DNA of 64,000 nucleotides from [Eubacterium] siraeum. GTDB lineage: Bacteria > Bacillota > Clostridia > Oscillospirales > Ruminococcaceae. Under the pieces are notes generated by a model. That model searched no databases, was not told the origin of the DNA, and was given only the letters and a program-made list of their open reading frames with translations. The stretch lies in the NCBI GenBank assembly GCA_025150425.1, contig CP102281.1, positions 1,116,001-1,180,000 of the forward strand. The letters are read 5' to 3'. The translations under genes and the position numbers were made by a program. Positions 17,613 to 27,429 of this stretch are shown here, one piece after another; within the stretch, counting starts at the first letter, position 1; every line of letters begins with the position of its first letter.

Positions 17613-18230
17613 TTAAAATTCGACATATCCGCTTTTCAGCTTCTCAATTTTGACCTTGCCGTTGCACCTGTCGATAAGCTTTGCCGTAAGACTTTCTGTA
17701 AGCTCGGTTTTTACGTCGGCATAGATACATACGCTGTCTGTAAATTCTGTGTCACGGATAATCGACTCAAATTCAGGCAACACAGAATTGACTATACCGT
17801 ACATAGTATAGTCGCAGCTTATTTTAAGGCTGTCCGCTACCTCCATATTTACAATTTCGGCATTTGCAAGGGCCATCGATGCACCTTTTGAGTAAGCGTG
17901 GACCAGCCCTCCCGCACCGAGCAGAATCCCTCCGAAATAACGGGTCACAACGCATACGACATCTGTTATGCCGTTTTTGGAAAGAACGTCATAAATGGGC
18001 ATACCCGCAGTACCGCCCGGCTCGCCGTCATCGCTGTGTCTGCCTGTATTGTTGTTGCGAAGAATGTAGGCATAGCAGTTGTGGGTGGCTTTTCTGTGCA
18101 TCGCTCTTATTTCGTTTATGAAGCCTATCGCTTCTTCCTCTGTTCCGGCAGGCGAAATGTATCCGATAAATTCTGATTTTTTTTCGGTAAAAGACGCTTC
18201 AGTGCGGTTTCTTATCGTTTTGTAGCTCAA
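17613..18230 (-). CDS. yigZ: YigZ/IMPACT family protein
   Basis: 205 residues. The family signature is clear: KKSEFIGYISPAGTEEEA, THNCYAYILR, SDDGEPGGTAGMPI and VTRYFGGILLGAGGLVHAY. The C-terminal ferredoxin-like domain (DUF1949) follows. Function in bacteria is not settled; links to translation control come from the eukaryotic IMPACT homologue. It is the last gene of the run uvrC-rsmD-coaD-coiled coil-yigZ. Confidence 0.9.
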   Translation of the reverse strand: MSYKTIRNRTEASFTEKKSEFIGYISPAGTEEEAIGFINEIRAMHRKATHNCYAYILRNNNTGRHSDDGEPGGTAGMPIYDVLSKNGITDVVCVVTRYFGGILLGAGGLVHAYSKGASMALANAEIVNMEVADSLKISCDYTMYGIVNSVLPEFESIIRDTEFTDSVCIYADVKTELTESLTAKLIDRCNGKVKIEKLKSGYVEF

Positions 18231-18242
18231 TATACGCCTCTG

Positions 18243-18695
18243 TCAGTTTTTGCTGTCTTTAAGCGACGCTCTTGTCTTTCTTACATCGGTAAGGTTCGAG
18301 GTGAGAAGCTCGTCAACTCTGCTGAGCATACTTTCAACATATTTGTTGGTCGCACTTTTGATCTCTTTGGACTTTGTCTGCGCCGAGGTGAGTATCTCGT
18401 GAGCCCTGTTCTGCGCCTGCTTTGTGATAACTTCCTCGGATACCATAGCTTTTGCTTTTTCTTCGGCTTTTCTGATTATGCTTTCGGCTTCTGCCTTAGC
18501 ATCGTTAATAATCACTCTGCGGTCGTTTACAAGTGCCTGTGCCTGTTTTATTTCGCCGGGGAGGTTCAGCCTTACCTGTCCGATAAGATCTCTGAACTGT
18601 TCAACGTCAATAAGGGATTTACCTCTTGTCAGGGGAACGCTCTTTGATTTGTCAAGCTCAATGTCCATTGCCTCAAGAATTTCTTCAATGCTCAT
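18243..18695 (-). CDS. Coiled-coil protein, ATP-synthase-b-like
   Basis: 150 residues, no membrane segment. From about residue 45 it is a long Ala/Glu/Lys-rich helix (AKAEAESIIRKAEEKAKAMV, ITKQAQNRAHEILTSAQTKSKEIKSA) like stator stalks of rotary ATPases or DivIVA-type proteins. Clostridial genomes often place such a gene after coaD. It is 12 bases from yigZ and 51 from coaD. Function is unknown; the similarity is compositional and does not show it to be an ATPase subunit. Confidence 0.7.
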   Translation of the reverse strand: MSIEEILEAMDIELDKSKSVPLTRGKSLIDVEQFRDLIGQVRLNLPGEIKQAQALVNDRRVIINDAKAEAESIIRKAEEKAKAMVSEEVITKQAQNRAHEILTSAQTKSKEIKSATNKYVESMLSRVDELLTSNLTDVRKTRASLKDSKN

Positions 18696-18746
18696 TTTAA
18701 TACCATCCTTTCAAACATCCGATTTATTGTTACGAAATATAATTCG

Positions 18747-19235
18747 TCAGTATCTTTTCAGCCTTTCGTTTATTCTGTCAAGTATGCACTCCGGAACGAA
18801 ATCGCTTATATCTCCGCCGAACATCGCTATCTGCTTTACCATACTGGATGACAGATAGGTATATTCGCTTTTTGAAGTCAGGAATATCGTTTCGGCTTTG
18901 TAGCACAGCTTTCTGTTGGCCTGTGCCATCTGGAATTCATATTCGAAGTCAGAAATAGCACGAAGACCCTTTACGATAACATCTGCGTTATGCTCGTTGA
19001 AATAGTCTATGAGAAGTCCTTCGTTGCTGTCAACTTCGACATTTCCTATGCCTTCCGCCACAACGCTTTCACGCAGGAACTGTTTTCTTTCATCTATTGT
19101 AAAACTGCACGGCTTGAGCGGATTTACCGATACAAGCACGATTACTTTATCAAACAGCTTTGACGCTCTTGAAATAATCTCAAGATGACCGTATGTTACA
19201 GGGTCAAAGCTACCGGGATATATAGCTGTTTTCAT
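18747..19235 (-). CDS. coaD: Pantetheine-phosphate adenylyltransferase
   Basis: 162 residues. It catalyses the penultimate step of CoA synthesis (4'-phosphopantetheine plus ATP to dephospho-CoA). The nucleotidyltransferase signature SFDPVTYGHLEII lies at residues 9-21, and the C-terminal motif YTYLSSSMVKQIAMFGGD is present. It is spaced 3 bases from rsmD, a pairing very common in Firmicutes. Confidence 0.96.
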   Translation of the reverse strand: MKTAIYPGSFDPVTYGHLEIISRASKLFDKVIVLVSVNPLKPCSFTIDERKQFLRESVVAEGIGNVEVDSNEGLLIDYFNEHNADVIVKGLRAISDFEYEFQMAQANRKLCYKAETIFLTSKSEYTYLSSSMVKQIAMFGGDISDFVPECILDRINERLKRY

Positions 19236-19238
19236 ATT

Positions 19239-19793
19239 TTATTCCTCGTCTTCCGTCTGTGGTTTTCTGTAGAATGTAAGTGCGGTTTTGCCGTATTTTT
19301 TTGATTTTGTAATGACAAATCCGTTTATTTCTTCGGGCAATCTGCAGCCCGGTTCATGCTCGCATATTATTACGCCTGTATCCTTCATTTTTTCGGTAAG
19401 AGCCGGCAGAGAACGCTGTATAAGGCTTTTCTCATACGGCGGGTCGAGCAGGGCAATGTCGAATTTCTCTCCTGTGGTTCTTAAGAATGCGGAGTTCGGC
19501 ATATTGATAATCTCGCACTGACTTTCAAAGCCGACGTGGGCTACATTCTGCTTTATGAATTTTATCGAATTCTGACTGCTGTCCACAAGATACGCTTTTT
19601 TAGCGCCCCTGCTTACAGCCTCTATTCCAAGCTGACCGGAGCCTGAAAATAAATCAAGCACAACGCTTCCTTCTGTTTCAAACTGTATAGCGCTGAATAT
19701 TGCCTCTTTTACGCTGTCCTTTGTGGGACGCACATCAAGTCCTTCGGGCGCAATCAGCTTTCTGCCTCTTGCCGTTCCTGTGATTACTCTCAT
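19239..19793 (-). CDS. rsmD: 16S rRNA (guanine966-N2)-methyltransferase
   Basis: 184 residues. The SAM-binding motif VLDLFSGSGQLGIEAVSRGA and the catalytic ALLDPPYEK are visible. The N terminus MRVITGTARGRKLIAPEG and the RPTKDSVKEAIFSAI stretch are diagnostic of RsmD. It sits between uvrC and coaD. Confidence 0.95.
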   Translation of the reverse strand: MRVITGTARGRKLIAPEGLDVRPTKDSVKEAIFSAIQFETEGSVVLDLFSGSGQLGIEAVSRGAKKAYLVDSSQNSIKFIKQNVAHVGFESQCEIINMPNSAFLRTTGEKFDIALLDPPYEKSLIQRSLPALTEKMKDTGVIICEHEPGCRLPEEINGFVITKSKKYGKTALTFYRKPQTEDEE

Positions 19794-19815
19794 CTTATTT
19801 CCTTTCCTTTGTCAA

Positions 19816-21642
19816 TCAAAAATTCTCTTTAATAAAATCGTATATTTCTTTTGCTTTTTCTTCTTTAACTTTAGCTACGGATGCAATCTCATCTGGAGAT
19901 GCGTCCTTGAGTGCCTGCTTTGTCTTGAAATGCTTTATCAGAGCGAGCGCCTTTGCTTCTCCTATGCCTTTGATTTTTGTCAGTTCAAGTTCATAAGTCT
20001 TTTTCTTATGCGTCTGCTGCTGGAATGAAAGCGAGAAGCGGTGAACCTCGTCCTGAATGTTTGTCATCAGCGAAAACAGCTTCCTGTTGGCGTTTATCTG
20101 TATTTCTTCCCCCTGCGCCGCAATCGCTCTTGTACGGTGCTTATCGTCCTTTACAAGTCCGTATAGCGGTATTGAAACATTCATACTGTCAAGCACCTGC
20201 TGTACAGCGTGTACATGACCCTTTCCGCCGTCGAGAAGAATGAGGTCGGGCAGCGGCGCAAAACTCTCGTCACCGTCAAGATAACGCTGTATGCGTCTTT
20301 GCAATACCTCCTGCATACACGCATAGTCGTTCTGACCGATAACGTTCTTTATTGTAAATTTCCTGTAGCCTGCCTTATACGGTCTGCCGTTGCGGTACAC
20401 TATCATACCGCCGACCCTGCTGTCCTCTCCGAGATTTGATATATCATAGCTTTCAATAACTGTCGGTATCTTAGGAAGACCCAGCAGCTTTGCAAGATCC
20501 TCCAGTGCGTTTATTTCCTTAACCGTCCTGCCGACCTTCATCGAAAGGTACTCAGAGGCGTTCTGCTTAGCTAAAAGCACCCTTGACAATCCTTCGCCCC
20601 GCTGAGCCACCGTGACAGTAACCTTATGTCCGCAAAGAGCGGAGAAGTATTCTTCGAGGATTGCACTGTCCTCCATTTCCTTGTCTATATAAATCTGTTT
20701 CGGAATCGCATCTGTCCTTGCGCTGTAGTATTCGACCAGAAAATCTGACCGCATCTGACCGGGGTCATATTCGTCACCGATGAAAAAATTCATCTTGTCG
20801 GTTATTCTTCCGCCACGGTAGCACATAACAGCAATACTTGCAAGCTCAACGTTCTGAGCCAGTGCTACAACGTCAAAATCGTATGTCTTGTCGGAGAATA
20901 TATCCTGACCGTCCTTCATTTTCTCAATTGCGTTTATACGGTCACGGAGCTTTGCGGCTTTTTCAAACTCAAGATTCTCCGATGCTTCGTACATCTGCTC
21001 GGTAAGACGTTCTACGCTCGCCTTACTGCCGTTTTGCATATACTCTATTGCAGAGTGTATAAGGCTGTTGTATTCGTCCTGCTTTATCTTGCCGGTACAA
21101 ACGCCCATACATCTTTTTATATGATAATTAAGGCACGGACGCTCTTTTCTGAAATCTCTCGGAAAGACCTTGTGACAGGACGGGAACATAAAGATTCTGT
21201 TGACCTCATCGACCGCCTGCTTTGCGGTAAATCCGCTCGTGAACGGGCCGAGATACTCCGCATTCTTATCGTTGCAGTTAAGCGCATAAGAAATTCTCGG
21301 ATATGGCTCTTTTGTGATTTTTATATAATTATAGCCCTTATCGTCCTTTAGCAGTATATTATATTTGGGATTGTACTGCTTTATCAGACTGCATTCAAGA
21401 ACAAGTGCGTCAAGTTCGCTCGGTGTGACAATGAAGTCAAAATCATAGATATTTTCGACCAGCTTCCTTGTCTTTGCGTTATGGCTCTCAAGCGCATGAA
21501 AATACGTTGTTACACGGTTCTTCAGGGCTTTTGCCTTACCGACGTAGATTATCCTGCCCGTCTTGTCTTTCATCAGATAGACACCGGGGGACAGCGACAG
21601 CTTATTCGATTTATCTCTTAAAAAGCCAAGTCTATCGTTCAA
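19816..21642 (-). CDS. uvrC: Excinuclease ABC subunit C
   Basis: 608 residues, normal length. It makes both incisions in nucleotide excision repair. The N-terminal GIY-YIG nuclease (PGVYLMKDKTGRIIYVGKAK), the UVR motif (LEFEKAAKLRDRINAIEKM), the RNase H-like domain (PTVIESYDISNLG, later LPDLILLDGGKGH) and C-terminal helix-hairpin-helix repeats (IKGIGEAKALALIKHF) are all in place. It is first in a five-gene minus-strand run with a promoter at 21692-21720. A relic of the uvrA 3' end lies elsewhere in the window at 38155. Confidence 0.97.
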   Translation of the reverse strand: MNDRLGFLRDKSNKLSLSPGVYLMKDKTGRIIYVGKAKALKNRVTTYFHALESHNAKTRKLVENIYDFDFIVTPSELDALVLECSLIKQYNPKYNILLKDDKGYNYIKITKEPYPRISYALNCNDKNAEYLGPFTSGFTAKQAVDEVNRIFMFPSCHKVFPRDFRKERPCLNYHIKRCMGVCTGKIKQDEYNSLIHSAIEYMQNGSKASVERLTEQMYEASENLEFEKAAKLRDRINAIEKMKDGQDIFSDKTYDFDVVALAQNVELASIAVMCYRGGRITDKMNFFIGDEYDPGQMRSDFLVEYYSARTDAIPKQIYIDKEMEDSAILEEYFSALCGHKVTVTVAQRGEGLSRVLLAKQNASEYLSMKVGRTVKEINALEDLAKLLGLPKIPTVIESYDISNLGEDSRVGGMIVYRNGRPYKAGYRKFTIKNVIGQNDYACMQEVLQRRIQRYLDGDESFAPLPDLILLDGGKGHVHAVQQVLDSMNVSIPLYGLVKDDKHRTRAIAAQGEEIQINANRKLFSLMTNIQDEVHRFSLSFQQQTHKKKTYELELTKIKGIGEAKALALIKHFKTKQALKDASPDEIASVAKVKEEKAKEIYDFIKENF

Positions 21643-21691
21643 TGGTCACACACTCCGGAAAATCAGTTAAATTATCCATATAGATATTTAT

Positions 21692-21720
21692 ATTGTATCA
21701 TTTTTTATGTCCGATTACAA
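21692..21720 (-). promoter_or_regulatory. Promoter of the uvrC run
   Basis: On the minus strand TTGTAA and TACAAT are separated by 17 bases, about 50 bases before the uvrC start. Confidence 0.65.
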
Positions 21721-21784
21721 GTAGTTTTTGAAAATATTGACGAATAACGGCGCAATGTGTTTTTTCGTCTTTTTAAAAAATGCT

Positions 21785-21813
21785 TTGACTTTTAGAGCCG
21801 AGTGGTGTATAAT
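21785..21813 (+). promoter_or_regulatory. Promoter of the ACT/UPF0210 pair
   Basis: TTGACT (21785-21790), 17 bases and TATAAT (21808-21813). It sits 44 bases before the ACT protein start and back-to-back with the uvrC promoter. Confidence 0.85.
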
Positions 21814-21856
21814 AGCAAGAGATATATTTTTTATCCTGAAAAGAGAGGTTTATTTT

Positions 21857-22126
21857 ATGAGAGCAGTAGTTGCGGTTATTGGTAAAGATACAGTAGGTAT
21901 TCTCGCTAAGGTAAGTAATATCTGTGCGGAGTGCAATGCAAACGTTATGGACGTTACACAGACGATAATGCAGGATCTTTTTGCTATGACAATGCTTATT
22001 GACATAACAAAGTGTTCCGTTGATTACAACGTACTTGCAGACAAGCTGAAAGAAGCCGGAAACGATATGGGTCTTCAGATACACGTTATGCATGAAGATA
22101 TTTTCAATTCGATGCACAATATATAA
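21857..22126 (+). CDS. ACT-domain protein, UPF0237
   Basis: 89 residues from ATG 21857, with AGAGAGG upstream; the longer frame begins before the promoter and is not real. The sequence MRAVVAVIGKDTVGILAKVSNICAE and VMDVTQTIMQDLFAMTMLID is an ACT fold of the UPF0237 family. These proteins bind small ligands (often amino acids), and the gene is almost always paired with a UPF0210 gene, as here 20 bases downstream. Confidence 0.92.
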   Translation: MRAVVAVIGKDTVGILAKVSNICAECNANVMDVTQTIMQDLFAMTMLIDITKCSVDYNVLADKLKEAGNDMGLQIHVMHEDIFNSMHNI

Positions 22127-22146
22127 TTACATACGGGAGAAACTAA

Positions 22147-23502
22147 ATGTTCAATTCAAAAGATATTCTTGAAACCATCAAGATGATACAGGAAGAAAAT
22201 CTTGACATCCGTACTATCACAATGGGTATCTCGCTTCTTGACTGTATCGACAGCGATATAGACAAATCCTGCGAAAAGGTATACGAGAAGATGATGCGTG
22301 TTGCTGAGCATCACGTTGAAACAGGTGAGATAATAGAAAAGCGCTACGGTATTCCGATAATCAACAAGCGTCTTTCGGTAACACCCATCTCGATGCTTGC
22401 GGCAGCCGCAAAGGGAAGCCCCGTAAAGTTTGCAAAAACTCTTCAGAGAGTAGCAGAGGGTACGGGTGTAAACTACATCGGCGGTTATTCCGCACTTGTT
22501 CAGAAGGGTTTTGCGGCAGGCGACCTTGAGCTTATAAACTCTATACCCGAAGCGCTTGCAGAAACATCAAACGTATGTTCTTCGGTCAATGTCGGCTCTA
22601 CAAGAGCGGGTATCAATATGGATGCTGTTGCTCTTATGGGTAAGATTATAAAGCAGGCTTCTGAAGCAACTAAGGATAACCATTGTTTCGGTGCCGCAAA
22701 GATAGTGGTTTTCTGTAATGCCGTTGAGGATAATCCTTTTATGGCAGGTGCCTTCCACGGTGTCGGCGAGGCGGATTGCGTTCTTAATGTCGGCGTAAGC
22801 GGACCGGGTGTTGTTCGTTCTGCACTTTCCAAGATGCCTGACGCAAGCATAAGCGAAGTCGCAGAGCAGATAAAGAAAACCGCATTCAAGATTACCCGTA
22901 TGGGTCAGCTTGTAGGCGCTGAGGCAAGCAAGATGCTCGGTGTACCCTTCGGTATCGTTGACCTTTCACTTGCTCCTACTCCCGCAGTAGGCGACAGTGT
23001 TGCACATATCCTTGAGGAAATCGGTCTTGAGAGCTGCGGTGCACACGGTACAACAGCCGCACTTGCGATGCTGAACGATGCGGTAAAGAAGGGCGGCGTA
23101 ATGGCGTCCTCAAGCGTAGGCGGTCTTTCAGGCGCATTTATCCCCGTATCAGAGGATGCAGGTATGATAGACGCTGTAAACCGTGGCGCATTATCAATAG
23201 AAAAACTCGAAGCCATGACAGCCGTTTGCTCTGTCGGTCTTGATATGATAGCCGTTCCCGGCGATACATCCGCCGATACGATCTCGGCAATCATCGCAGA
23301 CGAAGCCGCTATAGGTATGGTAAACTCAAAGACAACGGCAGTCCGTGTAATTCCCGCAATAGGAATGAAGGAAGGTGACACGCTTGAGTTCGGCGGTCTG
23401 TTCGGAAGCGGTCCGGTAATGAAGCTCAGCAAGTTCTCCTCGTCAAAATTCATTTCAAGAGGCGGACGTATTCCCGCACCCTTACAGAGCCTTAAAAACT
23501 AA
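22147..23502 (+). CDS. UPF0210/PFL-like family protein
   Basis: 451 residues. Belongs to the UPF0210 (DUF711) family, recognised from [32 protein letters not shown] and [19 protein letters not shown]. The fold resembles glycyl radical enzymes but the reaction is not established. Conserved Gly-rich segments occur near the C terminus ([14 protein letters not shown]). It forms a two-gene unit with the ACT protein and ends at the terminator 23508-23532. Confidence 0.92.
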   Translation: MFNSKDILETIKMIQEENLDIRTITMGISLLDCIDSDIDKSCEKVYEKMMRVAEHHVETGEIIEKRYGIPIINKRLSVTPISMLAAAAKGSPVKFAKTLQRVAEGTGVNYIGGYSALVQKGFAAGDLELINSIPEALAETSNVCSSVNVGSTRAGINMDAVALMGKIIKQASEATKDNHCFGAAKIVVFCNAVEDNPFMAGAFHGVGEADCVLNVGVSGPGVVRSALSKMPDASISEVAEQIKKTAFKITRMGQLVGAEASKMLGVPFGIVDLSLAPTPAVGDSVAHILEEIGLESCGAHGTTAALAMLNDAVKKGGVMASSSVGGLSGAFIPVSEDAGMIDAVNRGALSIEKLEAMTAVCSVGLDMIAVPGDTSADTISAIIADEAAIGMVNSKTTAVRVIPAIGMKEGDTLEFGGLFGSGPVMKLSKFSSSKFISRGGRIPAPLQSLKN

Positions 23503-23507
23503 CATTG

Positions 23508-23532
23508 AACCGCAGGACATCCTGCGGTTTTT
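23508..23532 (+). terminator. Terminator after the UPF0210 gene
   Basis: AACCGCAGGA (23508-23517) pairs perfectly with TCCTGCGGTT (23520-23529) and is followed by T residues. Confidence 0.9.
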
Positions 23533-23696
23533 CAATATGTCGATATTTGCATTCGACAGGAAAAAGTTTTGTCAAGGATATTATCATACAAATTTTTCAA
23601 AGTCTTTTTGGTAATAATTCGGCTTGTTTTTTGTGAATAATTGTAGTAAACTTAATTATGATTTTAGATTTATGCCTATTGAAAGGTGGTGTTCCG

Positions 23697-24008
23697 ATGG
23701 ATGTAATCAGCGAGATTATCGCTTATGAGAAGCACGCCGAAGAAATAGTTGCACAGGCAAACAAAAAAGCCGAAGCCATTCTTTCCGATGCGGCGGCTCT
23801 CCGTGAAAAAGAACGTATCGTCTGCGAAGAAGAACGCAGTGACAAGATAAACAGCTATCACGATGAGCTTAAAAAGAGCGGAGAAGAGCATTGCTCTGCG
23901 ACTGCAGCCGAGTGCAACGCTGTCATTAAGCGTCTTGACGATGAATTCTCGAAGAACAGGGATAAATGGACAGACGAGATATATAAAAATATCATTTCGG
24001 TTGAATGA
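23697..24008 (+). CDS. V-type ATPase subunit G/H-like stalk protein
   Basis: 103 residues from ATG 23697, preceded by AAAGGTGGTG. An entirely helical, charged protein (AEEIVAQANKKAEAILSDAAALREKER) of the type that pairs with subunit E in the peripheral stalk. It is first in the V-ATPase operon, 31 bases before subunit C. The role is assigned from position and composition, since G/H subunits are poorly conserved. Confidence 0.75.
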   Translation: MDVISEIIAYEKHAEEIVAQANKKAEAILSDAAALREKERIVCEEERSDKINSYHDELKKSGEEHCSATAAECNAVIKRLDDEFSKNRDKWTDEIYKNIISVE

Positions 24009-24039
24009 CAGCATAGCATAAGTATTCGGAGGTGATTTC

Positions 24040-25071
24040 ATGTCGGCAGGTTCGGCGGCGGTCATTGCCAAAGCAAGAGCCAAGTACGGCGGGCTTCTGG
24101 GTCTTGATGAATATAAGACCTTGATCTCAAAGGCAAATGTCGGTGAGATTGTGGCTCAGTTGAAAACATACGGCGATTTCTGTGAGGATTTTTCAGCGGT
24201 TGACAATACGGTAAGGCGAAGTCAGTCTGAAAGGCTGATGGAAAAACGTCTTTTCAGAATATATGACGAGCTGAGAAAATTCTGTCCGGGCAGTAAAAAC
24301 AAGTTCTATGATTTTCTGCTTATACAGGAGGAAATAAAACAGATTATCAATGCCGCAATGTATATCGGCGCAGGCGTTTACGATTTGTTCATTCCGGGCT
24401 TTCCGGGTTATCTGACGAATATCTGTTCTTACGATATTCTGGCACTTTCAAAAGCAAGAACATTTGATGAAATACTGGATGTTCTGAAGGGTACGCCGTA
24501 TTATGACGTTCTTGCTCCTCTTTCCGACGGAACTAAGGCTTTTCCGCCCATTGTTTCTGTTGATTATGAGCTTACAAAATATCTTTATACGACGCTTTTT
24601 TCCCGTATAAAAAAGGATATGTCCGGCAGTGAACGCACGGAAGTAGAAAAATGTATACGCAGACGTTGCGATATGTACAATATCAAGATATGCTATCGGC
24701 TGAAAGGACTTTTCAAAATGTCAACCGAAGATGTGGTTGCGCATACTCTGCCTTTTTGCGACAGATTCGATAAAAAGACAATGGAACAGATTCTGACGAA
24801 AGCCGATAACGAGCCGATATTGCCGCTTCTGCTGAAGCTCCCTTATTTCAAGGATATTAACGAGGAGCAGGCAACGGACATCGAAACGGCGGTATATACA
24901 TCAAACAAACGTTATTATGACGCAAAGCTCGCATTATCGCAGTGCGACAGCACAGTTATATATTCACTGACTGAGCTTTTGCAGATTGAAAACAGAAATT
25001 TAACAACTGTGATAGAGGGCGTAAGGTACTCGCTCGAGCCGTCACAGATAGAAAAAATGCTGATATTATAG
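24040..25071 (+). CDS. ntpC: V-type ATPase subunit C
   Basis: 343 residues, typical for the subunit C/d family (AtpC/NtpC), the socket joining the central shaft to the rotor ring. Supporting segments include AVIAKARAKYGGLLGLDEYKTLISKANVGEIVAQLK at the N terminus (quoted here in pieces in the family alignment sense: ARAKYGGLL and YKTLISKANVGEIV) and LLQIENRNLTTVIEGVRYSL near the C terminus. It follows the G/H-like gene and precedes subunit I by 29 bases. Confidence 0.9.
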   Translation: MSAGSAAVIAKARAKYGGLLGLDEYKTLISKANVGEIVAQLKTYGDFCEDFSAVDNTVRRSQSERLMEKRLFRIYDELRKFCPGSKNKFYDFLLIQEEIKQIINAAMYIGAGVYDLFIPGFPGYLTNICSYDILALSKARTFDEILDVLKGTPYYDVLAPLSDGTKAFPPIVSVDYELTKYLYTTLFSRIKKDMSGSERTEVEKCIRRRCDMYNIKICYRLKGLFKMSTEDVVAHTLPFCDRFDKKTMEQILTKADNEPILPLLLKLPYFKDINEEQATDIETAVYTSNKRYYDAKLALSQCDSTVIYSLTELLQIENRNLTTVIEGVRYSLEPSQIEKMLIL

Positions 25072-25100
25072 AGCAAATATACAGCGAAAGGAATGATATA

Positions 25101-27410
25101 ATGGCAGTTGAGAAGATGTCACTTATATCGGTCAGCGGACCTCTCAAAAAAGTCAATAAAACTCTTGTACGATGTTGCGAAACGAAATGCTTTCACATTG
25201 AGCCGTCATTTTATACCATGACCTACGGCTCCGCACATTTCAAGACGCTGAAAGACAAGGACATTTACGGCGGTCTTATGAAACGAGCGGATGTATTGTC
25301 CGTCGGGCTTGGGATAAAAAACAAAACCGTTTCGTATGACGATATACAGATGGAGGCAATCCATGACTTCGATATGTATTTCACTGAGCTTGAACAGCGT
25401 GTGATGCCTGTCATAGAGCAAAAGAACGAGCTTGAGAAATCAATAGACGAATACAGCCATGTATTAAGGCAGGTCGGAAATCTGTCGAATCTAAACGTTG
25501 ATTTCAAGGATTTGTTCAGCTGTAAGCACGTCAAGATACGTTTCGGCAAATTGCCGTCGGAAAGCTATACTAAGCTCGATTTCTACAGCGAAAAAGGCTT
25601 TGTGTTTGAGCCGCTTGAAGAAAAGGACGGTTATGTCTGGGGGCTTTATTTCGCCCCGGTGGAAGAAAGCGTACAGATAGACGATATTTTCAGAAGCCTT
25701 TATTTTGAGCGGATACGTTTACCGGACTTCCTTCACGGCGACGGAGAAACTGCCGCCGCAGAGCTTAACAGACAGCTTAAGGAACTGGAAATAAAGCTGA
25801 AGGATGTAAAGGAAGAGCTTGCGGTCATAAAGAAAAATGAAGAAACGCAGTTTGAAAAGGTGCGCAGCAAGCTGATTTTCCTTAACAACAGCTATGAGCT
25901 TAGAAGTCAGGTTTCTGTAATCAACAATAAATTCTATATGGCGGGTTTTGTCCCGACAAGAGAAGTAGAAAAGTTCAGGGAGCATCTGTCGGGCGTATCG
26001 GATATTGTTATCGAGGAAAAGAAGTATTTTGTCGATGACAGGATGAAGCCTCCGACAAAACTCAGAAACAACCGGCTGTTCAGACCGTTTGAGATGTTCG
26101 TCAATATGTACGGCTTGCCGTCATACACGGGTATCGACCCGACACCGTATGTCGCTATAACGTATATGCTGATATTCGGCATAATGTTCGGCGATCTCGG
26201 ACAAGGGCTTGTAATCTCGCTTTTCGGATTTATACTCACAAAGTGGAAGAAAGCAAAGCTCGGTCCGATAATGGAACGTATCGGCATAAGTTCGGCAATA
26301 TTCGGCTGTCTTTATGGCTCGGTGTTCGGAAATGAAGATATAATAAAGCCTTTCTTCCATATCGAACCGCTTTACTCTGTACTCGGAAAGCCGAACAGCA
26401 TATTCCAGATTTCAACCTATCTGCTTATAGCGGCGCTTGCGATAGGTGTCATATTGATAGTGGTTTCAATGACGATGAATATTGTGCTGTCATTCAGGCG
26501 CAAGGATTATTCCTCCGCACTGTTCGGAGCAAACGGCATAACCGGTATGATATTCTATATCGCAGTCGTAGCGGCGGCAGGACTTCAGCTCGGATTCGGC
26601 ATTGAGATGTTCACATTGCCGTATATACTTCTTCTGGTGATACTGCCACTCGGCATTATGATGTTCAAAGAGCCTCTTGCACACCTTGTCGCAAACTCGA
26701 TAAAACGCAACGTTGTCAATTTAAAGCATAAGACGGTTGCCGATGCGGCAATAATGGCTTCCGATACGCTGAGCGAAGAATTGCTCAGAAAAACAAGAGA
26801 AGACCTCGAAAAGCTGAACGATCTGAAATTTGTCCGTGCGGTTTACGGAAAGATGCCTCGTGAAAGCTATGACAAGCTGGGATACTTTACAGACAAGGAA
26901 TTTGTGTTCATTCCTATCACCGAAAACGACGATAACGTCTATGGCGTTTATTTTGTATCAAAACAGCACAGGGCAATGGTAGATGATATATTTGCAGGCC
27001 TTTATTTTGAACGTATGAAGATGCCCGCAGAGCTTACGTCACCCGGAAGACCCGACCAGAACGATAAGGATAAGCCGAAGGAGAAAAAGTCTGTCGGCAA
27101 CTTCATTATTGAAGGCGTCATCGAACTGTTCGAAACCTGTCTTTCATATCTTACAAACACAATGTCATTCCTCCGTGTAGGCGGATTTATCCTGAGCCAC
27201 GCAGGTATGATGCTGGTCGTAGGAGTGCTGGCTGGCGACGGAGGCGTCGGTACCGTGATTGTACAGATACTCGGAAACGCTTTCGTAATCGGTATGGAGG
27301 GATTCCTTGTAGGTATTCAGGTATTAAGACTTGAATTTTATGAGATATTCGGTCGTTTCTATGTAAGCGACGGAAAGAGCTTTGAGCCGCTTAAGGCAAA
27401 TTTGAATTAA
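25101..27410 (+). CDS. ntpI: V-type ATPase subunit I with internal lobe duplication
   Basis: 769 residues, about 100 more than most bacterial homologues. It is the membrane stator (subunit a/I) that carries protons or Na+ at the ring interface. An N-terminal cytoplasmic alpha/beta lobe and coiled coil (1-310) precede the multi-helix membrane domain; the conserved helix TMSFLRVGGFILSHAGM near residue 695 is present. Residues 141-213 (GKLPSESYTKL, FVFEPLEEKD, IDDIFRSLYFERIRLP) reappear at 575-647 (GKMPRESYDKL, FVFIPITEND, VDDIFAGLYFERMKMP) inside the loop before that helix. This is a clear intragenic duplication. It is followed by subunit K. Confidence 0.95.
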   Translation: MAVEKMSLISVSGPLKKVNKTLVRCCETKCFHIEPSFYTMTYGSAHFKTLKDKDIYGGLMKRADVLSVGLGIKNKTVSYDDIQMEAIHDFDMYFTELEQRVMPVIEQKNELEKSIDEYSHVLRQVGNLSNLNVDFKDLFSCKHVKIRFGKLPSESYTKLDFYSEKGFVFEPLEEKDGYVWGLYFAPVEESVQIDDIFRSLYFERIRLPDFLHGDGETAAAELNRQLKELEIKLKDVKEELAVIKKNEETQFEKVRSKLIFLNNSYELRSQVSVINNKFYMAGFVPTREVEKFREHLSGVSDIVIEEKKYFVDDRMKPPTKLRNNRLFRPFEMFVNMYGLPSYTGIDPTPYVAITYMLIFGIMFGDLGQGLVISLFGFILTKWKKAKLGPIMERIGISSAIFGCLYGSVFGNEDIIKPFFHIEPLYSVLGKPNSIFQISTYLLIAALAIGVILIVVSMTMNIVLSFRRKDYSSALFGANGITGMIFYIAVVAAAGLQLGFGIEMFTLPYILLLVILPLGIMMFKEPLAHLVANSIKRNVVNLKHKTVADAAIMASDTLSEELLRKTREDLEKLNDLKFVRAVYGKMPRESYDKLGYFTDKEFVFIPITENDDNVYGVYFVSKQHRAMVDDIFAGLYFERMKMPAELTSPGRPDQNDKDKPKEKKSVGNFIIEGVIELFETCLSYLTNTMSFLRVGGFILSHAGMMLVVGVLAGDGGVGTVIVQILGNAFVIGMEGFLVGIQVLRLEFYEIFGRFYVSDGKSFEPLKANLN

Positions 27411-27429
27411 TTTCGGGAGGAAATGAGAA

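Noticed and set aside
23629-23650. Possible Rex half-site (TTGTGAA) before the V-ATPase operon
   Set aside because: Only one half matches the Rex consensus; not enough to claim regulation.
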